Below the pieces are notes generated by a model, which saw nothing but the letters and a program-made list of their open reading frames with translations, was not told where the DNA came from and did no database searches. A stretch of 12,763 bases of DNA from Actinomycetota bacterium (GTDB lineage: Bacteria; Actinomycetota; Actinomycetes; Nanopelagicales; Nanopelagicaceae), in the NCBI GenBank assembly GCA_947377725.1, contig CANCGX010000027.1, positions 1 through 12,763 on the forward strand. Reading direction: 5' to 3'. Made by a program: the position numbers and the translations under genes. Shown piece after piece: positions 6,700-12,763 of the stretch. Numbering within the stretch: the stretch's first letter is position 1; every line of letters begins with the position of its first letter.

Positions 6700-8049
6700 T
6701 TAACGATCGCGCAGCATCTCCGCGACCAAAAATGCGAGCTCCAAAGATTGAGTGTGGTTCAGGCGTGGGTCGCATGCAGTCTCGTAGCGACCAGCAAGGT
6801 CAGCTTCAGAAATTTGTTCGCCGCCGCCAACGCACTCAGTTACATCATCGCCAGTGAGTTCGATATGTATGCCACCAGGATGAGTCCCAAGCTTCTTATG
6901 CACTTCGAAGAAGCCGCGTACTTCATCCATGACGTCGTCAAATTTACGAGTCTTATATCCAGTTGAAGTTTCGTAGGTATTTCCGTGCATCGGATCGCAG
7001 ACCCAAAGGACCTTCGCTCCTGACTTCGTAACTGCTTCGACAAGTGCTGGCAACTTCTCGCGAATTTGTCCTGCACCCATGCGAGTTATAAATGTAAGGC
7101 GACCAGGCTCGTTAGAAGGATTCAACTTTGCAATCATTGCTAGCGCATCTTCTGGAGTGGTCTTTGGTCCAAGCTTGATTCCAATTGGATTTTGAATCTT
7201 TGAAGCAAAATCCATATGTGCGCCATCGAGTTGACGTGTGCGCTCCCCTACCCAAACGAAATGTCCTGAGACATCGTAAGGAAGGTCGGTGCGAGAATCG
7301 ATTCGAGTGAGTGCCTTTTCATATTCAAGGATGAGAGCTTCGTGGCTTGAGTAGAAATCAACGGTCTTGAATGCTTCTGGATCTACTCCTGCTGAAACCA
7401 TGAACTCAAGAGCGCGACCAATTTCGTTGGCGAGTTGTTCGTAACGTGCGCCAAAACGTGGGTCACTTGCAAAACCCTTATTCCATTCATGTACTTGGCG
7501 AAGATCTGCAAATCCACCGGTGGTGAATGCACGCACAAGATTTAGTGTCGCAGCAGATGTGTTGTACACCTGAACAAGTCTTTGTGGATCTGGAGTACGA
7601 GCTTCTAATGTAAAAGCGAGGTCATTGACTGCGTCTCCGCGGTATGCGGGAAGTGTTACACCATCGCGAGTTTCGTCATTATTGCTACGTGGCTTTGCGA
7701 ATTGACCTGCCATGCGTCCAACTTTGATAACTGGCATGCTCGCAAAATATTGAAGAACTGCTGCCATTTGAAGAATTGTCTTTATTCGATTTCTAATCGA
7801 ATCAGCAGTTGCAGCAACAAATGTTTCCGCACAATCTCCACCTTGCAACCAAAAAGCTCTTCCATCTGCAGCTTCAGCAATACGAGCTTTGAGGTTATCG
7901 CACTCGCCTGCAAATACAAGCGGAGGCAATTTCTTAAGTTGGGCCACAGCCTTTTGGATTGGTTCGCCGTCGGCGCCGCCAGGCCATTGTGGCTGTTGTG
8001 CAGCCACAAGACCAGGTGTAAAGATGGAATCGATACGTGAGGAAGTCAT
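6700..8049 (-). CDS. aroG: Class II DAHP synthase
   Basis: The 449-residue enzyme condenses phosphoenolpyruvate and erythrose 4-phosphate to DAHP, the first step of the shikimate pathway to aromatic amino acids. It is the plant/mycobacterial type II form. The metal ligands C73 (LQGGDCAETF), H355 (CDPMHGNT), E397 (HIELTG) and D427 (CDPRLN) each lie exactly 14 positions before Mycobacterium tuberculosis AroG C87, H369, E411 and D441. GRMAGQFAKPRS (111-122) and KLGPKTTP are also intact. It is slightly shorter than the mycobacterial protein because of a shorter N-terminus, the part tied to aromatic amino-acid feedback there, so allostery may differ. Start ATG 8049 has no Shine-Dalgarno sequence but a -10 box at leaderless distance. 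It lies 40 bases downstream of the phosphofructokinase. Confidence 0.97.
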   Translation of the reverse strand: MTSSRIDSIFTPGLVAAQQPQWPGGADGEPIQKAVAQLKKLPPLVFAGECDNLKARIAEAADGRAFWLQGGDCAETFVAATADSIRNRIKTILQMAAVLQYFASMPVIKVGRMAGQFAKPRSNNDETRDGVTLPAYRGDAVNDLAFTLEARTPDPQRLVQVYNTSAATLNLVRAFTTGGFADLRQVHEWNKGFASDPRFGARYEQLANEIGRALEFMVSAGVDPEAFKTVDFYSSHEALILEYEKALTRIDSRTDLPYDVSGHFVWVGERTRQLDGAHMDFASKIQNPIGIKLGPKTTPEDALAMIAKLNPSNEPGRLTFITRMGAGQIREKLPALVEAVTKSGAKVLWVCDPMHGNTYETSTGYKTRKFDDVMDEVRGFFEVHKKLGTHPGGIHIELTGDDVTECVGGGEQISEADLAGRYETACDPRLNHTQSLELAFLVAEMLRDR

Positions 8050-8061
8050 TGGTGGATTCTA
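8050..8061 (-). promoter_or_regulatory. Candidate leaderless promoter of aroG
   Basis: On the minus strand TAGAAT (8061-8056), six bases, then ATG 8049. It is close to the ideal TATAAT. No Shine-Dalgarno sequence precedes the ATG, and no -35 element is seen. The phosphofructokinase gene ends at 8090, so the element fits in the 40-base gap. Confidence 0.55.
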
Positions 8062-8089
8062 GGGTTTGAAAAGATCGCGGCGCGACCAA

Positions 8090-9115
8090 TTAACCGAAGA
8101 AGACCTCCGCTTCTGCGTATAGCTCAGGTGTGACGAGCTTTAGTTCTGATGTTGCTGAAGCAAGCGGAACACGCTCAATCTTTGTTCCGTGAAGAGCAAC
8201 CATCTTGCCGTAATCACCTTCATGAATGGCAGTGATTGCATGGAGGCCAAAGCGGGTCGCAAGAACACGGTCAAAGGCAGTTGGTGAACCACCACGTTGA
8301 ATATGACCAAGAACTGATGTGCGAGCTTCCTTGCCTGTGCGCTTTTCAATTTCGCCAGCAAGCCATTCGCCGATACCTGAGAGTTTCACATGGCCGAAAG
8401 CATCAAGGGTTTGATCCTTCGTGATGAGATCTCCATCTTGAGGAATAGCTCCTTCTGCAATAACAATGATTGGAGCATAGGAAGACTCGAAACGAGAATT
8501 AACCCAGTCGCAGACTTTGTCTACAGAGAATTTAACTTCAGGAATTAAAATACATGCCGCTCCGCCTGCAATACCTGCATGCAATGCAATCCAACCTGCG
8601 TGACGACCCATAACTTCAACGATCAGAGCACGGTGATGTGACTCAGCAGTTGTATGGAGGCGATCGATCGCATCCACGGCAATATTTACAGAAGTATCAA
8701 ATCCAAATGTGTAATCAGTGTTGTTCAGGTCGTTATCGATTGTCTTTGGAACGCCGACAACCTTTACGCCTAGGGAATCCAACTTTGTAGCAACGCCGAG
8801 CGTATCTTCTCCGCCAATTGCAACGAGAGCATCAATGCCCATCGCTGCCAAATTCTCTTTAATCTTTTCCACGCCGCCCTCAATCTTGAAAGGATTAGTG
8901 CGTGATGAACCAAGAATGGTTCCACCGCGAGGCAAAATGCCGCGGGTTGTGGTGAGGTCAAGAGGCATGGTTAGACCCTCAAGAGGACCTTTCCAACCAT
9001 CCTTGAAGCCGACGAATTCATAGCCGTATTCCTTGATTCCCTTACGGACGACTGCACGAATAACTGCATTAAGGCCAGGGCAATCCCCGCCGCCTGTTAG
9101 TACACCAATACGCAT
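8090..9115 (-). CDS. pfp: Phosphofructokinase, residues indicate the PPi-dependent type
   Basis: The 341-residue PfkA-family enzyme phosphorylates fructose 6-phosphate in glycolysis. GGGDCPGLNAVIR (8-20), PKTIDND (123-129) with catalytic base D127, MGRHAGW (169-175), IAEGAIP and GHIQRGGSP (270-278) are all present. Two positions decide the phosphate donor. ATP enzymes have G104 and usually G124; this protein has D104 (GGEDT) and K124 (VPKTIDND), the pair found in pyrophosphate-dependent enzymes. It closely resembles what I recall of the Amycolatopsis methanolica PPi enzyme. If so, the step is reversible and also serves gluconeogenesis. The start ATG 9115 has GGAG nine bases upstream (9128-9125). 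It heads a run with aroG and is divergent from xylB. An older label would be pfkA. Confidence 0.93.
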   Translation of the reverse strand: MRIGVLTGGGDCPGLNAVIRAVVRKGIKEYGYEFVGFKDGWKGPLEGLTMPLDLTTTRGILPRGGTILGSSRTNPFKIEGGVEKIKENLAAMGIDALVAIGGEDTLGVATKLDSLGVKVVGVPKTIDNDLNNTDYTFGFDTSVNIAVDAIDRLHTTAESHHRALIVEVMGRHAGWIALHAGIAGGAACILIPEVKFSVDKVCDWVNSRFESSYAPIIVIAEGAIPQDGDLITKDQTLDAFGHVKLSGIGEWLAGEIEKRTGKEARTSVLGHIQRGGSPTAFDRVLATRFGLHAITAIHEGDYGKMVALHGTKIERVPLASATSELKLVTPELYAEAEVFFG

Positions 9116-9224
9116 ATCTCAGAACTCCAAAATCGATTTGATCGAACTCATGAATAAAGTGGCTAGTCAACGATGACTGTGGAAGTCTACCCTTTCAGTA
9201 GCATCGGATAAAAAAGGGAGCGTT
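9116..9224. promoter_or_regulatory. Divergent pfp/xylB intergenic region
   Basis: These 109 bases must hold both promoters. Both genes have Shine-Dalgarno sequences: GGAG (9128-9125, minus) and AGGGAG (9215-9220, plus, four bases before ATG 9225). On the plus strand TACCCT (9189-9194) and TAGCAT (9200-9205) fit TANNNT. On the minus strand a TTGACT -35-like box lies near 9173-9168, but no good -10 sits 17 bases after it. I could not single out one promoter for either gene and saw no dyad operator. Confidence 0.35.
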
Positions 9225-10610
9225 ATGACGCTAGTCGCAGGGGTGGATTCTTCGACCCAATCAGTAAAAATCGTGATTCGCGACGCCGAAACTGGCGAAT
9301 TACTGCGCGAAGGAAGAGCTTCCCATCCAGATGGCACAGAAGTCGACCCGAAATACTGGTGGGAGGCACTACAAAGCGCTATCCAACAAGCAGGCGGTTT
9401 AGAAGACGTCGCCGCAATCGCCATCGGCGGTCAACAGCACGGCATGGTGGCCCTGGATAGTGAAGGAAATGTTATTCGTCCCGCCTTGCTGTGGAACGAC
9501 ACGCGGTCAGCAAAGGAAGCGAAGGATTTGAATTCTGAAATTCCCGCCATTGCTGAGCTAACAGGCTCCTCGCTAGTTGCATCTTTCACTGCCAGCAAAG
9601 TTCGCTGGCTGGCAGATCACGAAAGTGAAAATGCAAAACGAGTTGCTGCTATTTGCTTGCCACATGATTGGTTGTCGTGGAAATTATCCGGCAGCAAAGA
9701 TATCAACGACCTCTTCACCGACAGAAGTGATGCATCAGGCACAGGTTACTTCAATCCTGTCACATCAGAATATCTTCCCGATGTTTTCTCTTCGGCACTG
9801 AAGAGCAATCAAAAAGTCGTGTTCCCGCGAATTATTTCTAGTCGTGAATTTGGAGCAACAACAGAATCTGGATTGAAGATCGGCGCAGGTGCCGGTGATA
9901 ACGCCGGAGCAGGATTTGGTATCCAAGCTGAAGAAGGAGATGTCATCGTTTCACTTGGAACAAGTGGTACAGCATTCGCAATCTCATCAACATCAACCCA
10001 TGATTCAACTGGAACCATCGCAGGTTTTGCTTCCGCTTCCGGGGAATTTCTTCCGCTTGTCTGCACATTAAATGCTGCCCGAATTCTTGATGCTGCTGCA
10101 ACAACTCTTGGAGTGACACATGAGCGACTCGGTGAACTTGCTTTATCTTCACCCGCTGGCGCAGGTGGTTTAACGCTCCTTCCATATTTTGAAGGAGAGA
10201 GAACTCCTAATCGTCCAGATGCCACCGGAGTTTTGGCTGGAATAACGGTAGGAAATTCCCATCCAGAAAATATTGCGCGCGCCTATATCGAAGGAATGCT
10301 CTGTGGCCTTGCAGATGCCGTGGACGCACTTGAAAGAGCTGGGGTAGAAATTCGACGAGTGTTCTTAGTCGGCGGTGCCGCAAAGAATCCAGCGGTTTCA
10401 GAAATTGCATCTGCACTTTTTGGTCGAGAAGTTCTTGTCCCGCCTGCCGGTGAATATGTTGCAAATGGTGCAGCAAGGCAAGCGGCCTGGGCACTTTCTG
10501 GAAGTGCGACACCTCCACACTGGGATTTGGGTGATGTCACCAGCGTTAAAGCGAAACCAACACCAGAAGTTTTAGTTCGCTACCGGGCGTTGAGAGATTT
10601 CACAGCGTAA
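9225..10610 (+). CDS. xylB: Xylulokinase (FGGY carbohydrate kinase)
   Basis: The 461-residue protein should phosphorylate D-xylulose to xylulose 5-phosphate for the pentose phosphate pathway. The actin-like N-terminal lobe begins AGVDSSTQSVK (5-15) with D8 for Mg-ATP. GGQQHGMV (68-75) and LLWNDTR (88-94) are sugar-side motifs of the XylB branch, and GAGDNAGAG (222-230) carries the catalytic base D225. IVSLGTSGT and FLVGGAAKNP form the C-terminal nucleotide-binding lobe. It is a little shorter than E. coli XylB (484). No xylose isomerase, sugar transporter or repressor lies beside it, so another pentulose or polyol route could feed it; other FGGY substrates cannot be excluded. It ends five bases from the glgC stop on the other strand. 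Confidence 0.9.
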   Translation: MTLVAGVDSSTQSVKIVIRDAETGELLREGRASHPDGTEVDPKYWWEALQSAIQQAGGLEDVAAIAIGGQQHGMVALDSEGNVIRPALLWNDTRSAKEAKDLNSEIPAIAELTGSSLVASFTASKVRWLADHESENAKRVAAICLPHDWLSWKLSGSKDINDLFTDRSDASGTGYFNPVTSEYLPDVFSSALKSNQKVVFPRIISSREFGATTESGLKIGAGAGDNAGAGFGIQAEEGDVIVSLGTSGTAFAISSTSTHDSTGTIAGFASASGEFLPLVCTLNAARILDAAATTLGVTHERLGELALSSPAGAGGLTLLPYFEGERTPNRPDATGVLAGITVGNSHPENIARAYIEGMLCGLADAVDALERAGVEIRRVFLVGGAAKNPAVSEIASALFGREVLVPPAGEYVANGAARQAAWALSGSATPPHWDLGDVTSVKAKPTPEVLVRYRALRDFTA

Positions 10611-10615
10611 GGTGA

Positions 10616-11842
10616 TTAGTGAGCAGTAACGATTGTGCTCTTACCGACAACGACAATGCCGCCTTCGCTAACGGTGAAGCGTTGACGATCTCGCTCTAAA
10701 TCAACTCCTATTTGCGCACCTGGTTCAACAATGACGCCCTTGTCGAGAATGGCATTGCGAATAATCGCATTTGAACCAACTCGGACTCCAGGCATTATCA
10801 CTGACCCCTGAATGATGGCGTTCGTTGCTCCTTGCACATCGAAAGAAACCACCGATCGTTCTACACGAGCGCCCGCAATAATCGAACCCGCGCCAACTAT
10901 TGAATCCACAGCACTGCCGTTCTCTGAAAACTTGGCAGGTGGAAGTGATGGTGGATTTGTTAACAAAGGCCATTCACGGTTGTACAAGTTAAAAATTGGA
11001 TGGACTGAAACTAAATCCATATGTGCATCGTAATAAGCATCGATGCTACCTACATCGCGCCAATATCCTTTATCGCGATCCGTCTCACCTGGTACTTGGT
11101 TATTTGCAAAGTCATACGCACGAGCACGGCCCATTGCAGTCATCATCGGAATAATGTTTGTTCCAAGATCATGCTTGCTTTCAAGATTCTCTGAATCAAG
11201 AATGAGAGCTTCTTCCATTTCATCGCGCTTGAAAATGTAGTTTCCCATTGAGACAAGACAATATTCAGGGTGCCCAGGCATTGTTGGAGGATTTGCTGGC
11301 TTCTCATGAAAAGCTTTAATTGTAATTCCGTCGTCAGCTAATTCGATGACACCAAATTCAGAAGCTTCACTCTTCTTTACGCGAATTGCAGCAACGGTTA
11401 CACCGGCTCCTGTTTCGCGGTGGAAAGTGAACATCTGTTCTGGGTCCATGCGATAAACGTGATCGGCACCGAAAACTAAAACATGCTTTGGATTTTCATC
11501 GTGAATCAAATTAAAATTTTGAAGAATCGCATCAGCGCTTCCGGTGTACCAACGAGGTCCGAGACGCTGTTGGGCTGGGACAGGTGTGATGTAATTTCCA
11601 AGAAGAGTCGACATTCTCCACGTTGTAGTTATGTGTCTGTCGAGAGAGTGGGATTTGTATTGCGTTAATACTGCAATTTTTCGAAGGTCTGCATTTACGA
11701 GATTTGATAAAACGAAATCAATCAATCGATAAGCACCACCAAATGGAACAGCTGGTTTTGCCCGATCTGCTGTGAGTGGCATGAGGCGTTTTCCCTCGCC
11801 ACCGGCAAGGACTATTCCTAGGGGTTGCTCTCTGCGAATCAT
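10616..11842 (-). CDS. glgC: Glucose-1-phosphate adenylyltransferase (ADP-glucose pyrophosphorylase)
   Basis: The 408-residue enzyme makes ADP-glucose from ATP and glucose 1-phosphate, the committed step of bacterial alpha-glucan storage. The nucleotidyltransferase domain has [14 protein letters not shown] (11-24), KPAVPFGG (29-36), WYTGSADAI (98-106), [10 protein letters not shown] (124-133) with metal-binding D127, FHEKP (178-182) with K181 contacting glucose 1-phosphate, and [12 protein letters not shown] (260-271). The C-terminal third (about 305-400) is a left-handed beta-helix of hexapeptide repeats, the allosteric and oligomerisation part. Start ATG 11842 lacks a well-spaced Shine-Dalgarno sequence but has a leaderless-type -10. 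It is divergent from the glycogen synthase-family gene, as in mycobacteria. Confidence 0.97.
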   Translation of the reverse strand: MIRREQPLGIVLAGGEGKRLMPLTADRAKPAVPFGGAYRLIDFVLSNLVNADLRKIAVLTQYKSHSLDRHITTTWRMSTLLGNYITPVPAQQRLGPRWYTGSADAILQNFNLIHDENPKHVLVFGADHVYRMDPEQMFTFHRETGAGVTVAAIRVKKSEASEFGVIELADDGITIKAFHEKPANPPTMPGHPEYCLVSMGNYIFKRDEMEEALILDSENLESKHDLGTNIIPMMTAMGRARAYDFANNQVPGETDRDKGYWRDVGSIDAYYDAHMDLVSVHPIFNLYNREWPLLTNPPSLPPAKFSENGSAVDSIVGAGSIIAGARVERSVVSFDVQGATNAIIQGSVIMPGVRVGSNAIIRNAILDKGVIVEPGAQIGVDLERDRQRFTVSEGGIVVVGKSTIVTAH

Positions 11843-11854
11843 GCTGAAAAGATA
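11843..11854 (-). promoter_or_regulatory. Candidate leaderless promoter of glgC
   Basis: On the minus strand TATCTT (11854-11849), six bases, then ATG 11842. The AGGG further upstream is too distant to act as a Shine-Dalgarno sequence for this ATG. The element borders the 20-base dyad, which would lie at about -14 to -33. Confidence 0.55.
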
Positions 11855-11855
11855 C

Positions 11856-11875
11856 CCTTAGATACCCATCTAAGG
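11856..11875. promoter_or_regulatory. Perfect 20-base dyad, candidate operator between glgC and glgA
   Basis: CCTTAGAT (11856-11863) and ATCTAAGG (11868-11875) are perfect inverted repeats around ACCC. Overlapping it, GATACCC occurs twice (11851-11857 and 11861-11867), ten bases apart, one helical turn. The dyad lies directly upstream of the glgC -10 box and overlaps the candidate glgA -10 (11871-11876), the right place for one regulator to act on both genes. It is not followed by a T-run, so it is not a terminator. The regulator is unknown. Confidence 0.6.
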
Positions 11876-11876
11876 T
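11871..11876 (+). promoter_or_regulatory. Candidate -10 box (TAAGGT) for glgA
   Basis: TAAGGT fits TANNNT and overlaps the right arm of the dyad. It would give a leader of about 33 bases containing the Shine-Dalgarno GGAG (11903-11906), which is nine bases before ATG 11916. TATGTA nearer the gene would start transcription inside the Shine-Dalgarno sequence and is less likely. Confidence 0.35.
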
Positions 11877-11915
11877 AGCCATTTTCGCCTTCACTATGTA
11901 ACGGAGCTGTAACAA

Positions 11916-12763
11916 ATGTCCAAGGATTTGCGGATTGGTCTTGTGACCAAAGAATGGCCTCCACACATTTACGGCGGTGCTGGTGTCCATGCACTCCAAT
12001 TAACGCAAGCACTTCGCAAGAAAATCACAGTGGATGTGCACTGCTTCGGCGAAGAACGTGAGGACGCCTCTGGTTATCCCCTCCCAACGTCTTTGGAAAC
12101 CTTGAATCCAGCGCTTCAAGCTTTGACAACGGATATCGAGATTGCACAGCAGCTTGCTGGAGTGGACCTGGTTCACACACACACTTGGTATGCAAATATG
12201 GCCGGTCATTTCGCTTCTTTGCTCCATGGAATCCCCCATGTGATCACTGCTCACTCGCTAGAACCAGATCGCCCATGGAAGGCAGAACAATTGGGCGGCG
12301 GTTATCGTCTTTCCTCGTGGGCAGAGAAAACTGCCTATGAAGCGGCGGATGCAATCATTGCCGTAAGCAACGGCATGAAAAAAGATATCCTCAAGGCTTA
12401 CCCAAATTTAAACCCTGCAAAAATTCACACAATACTTAACGGCGTAGATACAGTTAAATACGCACCGACATCCGATCCTGAACTACTTGCTCGACTAGGC
12501 ATCTCCGGGCGCTACGCAATTTTCGTCGGAAGAATTACTCGACAAAAAGGTCTTGCTCATTTGCTGCGTGCATGGAAAAACGTTTCGCCAGATATTGGTT
12601 TGCTTATCGCGGCGGGAAGTCCAGATGAGCCTGCCATCGGAAAAGAAATCGCTGATTTAATTCACGAACTCCAAGCCACGCGCGACAATGTATGGTGGCA
12701 AGAAAAGATGTTGCCTCAACCTGAATTGCGAGCACTTCTCTCTTCTGCCGACCTTTTCATCTG
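11916..12763 (+). CDS. glgA: Glycogen synthase family GT4 glucosyltransferase (GlgA/GlgM type), cut by window edge
   Basis: The first 282 codons are visible and open at the right edge; the family is usually close to 390 residues. The N-terminal Rossmann domain has TKEWPPHIYGGAGVH (11-25), HTHTWYANMAGH, and an acceptor-side HSLEPDRPWK followed by LGGGYRLSSWAEKTA. The second domain starts near IIAVSNGMKKDI, then ILNGVD and FVGRITRQKGL, whose R and K bind the ADP phosphates. This is the corynebacterial glycogen synthase type, in which the mycobacterial member (Rv1212c) was shown to act chiefly as GlgM, making maltose 1-phosphate from ADP-glucose and glucose 1-phosphate for the GlgE route. Which activity applies here is open. 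It uses the ADP-glucose made by the divergent glgC. ATG 11916 has GGAG nine bases upstream. Confidence 0.93.
   Translation, partial: MSKDLRIGLVTKEWPPHIYGGAGVHALQLTQALRKKITVDVHCFGEEREDASGYPLPTSLETLNPALQALTTDIEIAQQLAGVDLVHTHTWYANMAGHFASLLHGIPHVITAHSLEPDRPWKAEQLGGGYRLSSWAEKTAYEAADAIIAVSNGMKKDILKAYPNLNPAKIHTILNGVDTVKYAPTSDPELLARLGISGRYAIFVGRITRQKGLAHLLRAWKNVSPDIGLLIAAGSPDEPAIGKEIADLIHELQATRDNVWWQEKMLPQPELRALLSSADLFI

Noticed and set aside
8718..9023. 101-codon plus-strand open frame inside the phosphofructokinase gene
   Set aside because: It is antisense to conserved donor- and substrate-binding segments; the product is Ser/Pro/Arg-rich with no domain signs.
9168..9173. TTGACT on the minus strand as a sigma-70 -35 box for the phosphofructokinase
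   Set aside because: No acceptable -10 hexamer lies 16-18 bases downstream, so I did not call a promoter there.
9809..10225. 138-codon minus-strand open frame inside xylB
   Set aside because: It is antisense to the conserved catalytic lobe of xylulokinase, its product is low-complexity Pro/Ser/Ala-rich, and it has no recognisable motif.
11856..11875. The glgC/glgA dyad as a transcription terminator
   Set aside because: It is between two divergent starts, AT-rich in the stem, with no following T-run in either direction; an operator fits better.
11718..12254. Minus-strand open frames across the glgC start and glgA
   Set aside because: They run antisense through conserved parts of both genes and across the intergenic dyad, with no recognisable product.

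Overview
The window looks like a streamlined, mid-GC actinobacterial chromosome, plausibly a freshwater plankton lineage such as the Nanopelagicales (acI). That placement is inferred from gene content and by-eye base composition, not from a search. The actinobacterial signs are a PASTA Ser/Thr kinase near a class II DAHP synthase, a PknL-like kinase domain, an actinobacterial-type phosphofructokinase, a heterodimer-type lycopene cyclase domain, and the divergent glgC and corynebacterial-type glgA pair. Genes overlap by a few bases or sit about 20 bases apart, and I found no convincing Rho-independent terminator, tRNA, rRNA, mobile element or CRISPR array.

Layout. Bases 1-166 (minus) hold the start of a lycopene cyclase domain gene running off the left edge. 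A TPP (thiamine) riboswitch at about 215-301 precedes a plus-strand run: a PnuC-family transporter (probably the thiamine carrier PnuT), an overlapping P-loop kinase of unknown substrate, a Ser/Thr kinase with four PASTA domains, endonuclease IV, an EamA transporter and L-threonine aldolase. This run collides tail-to-tail, with a 27-base overlap, with a minus-strand run of phosphofructokinase, class II DAHP synthase and O6-alkylguanine-DNA methyltransferase. Xylulokinase is divergent from the phosphofructokinase and meets glgC tail-to-tail. glgC is divergent from a glycogen synthase-family gene cut by the right edge; a perfect 20-base dyad lies between them.

How the genes fit together. The left part suggests thiamine uptake and perhaps trapping, switched off by TPP. 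The right half is central carbon: pentulose entry (xylB), the fructose 6-phosphate step (residues point to a PPi-dependent enzyme), the first shikimate step (aroG) and ADP-glucose/alpha-glucan storage (glgC, glgA/glgM). Two repair genes (nfo, ogt) sit among them.

The most striking non-coding pattern is that five genes without a usable Shine-Dalgarno sequence (pknB, nfo, ogt, aroG, glgC) each have TANNNT exactly six bases before the start codon. This is the layout expected of leaderless transcripts whose +1 is the start codon. Genes with a Shine-Dalgarno sequence lack it at that position.
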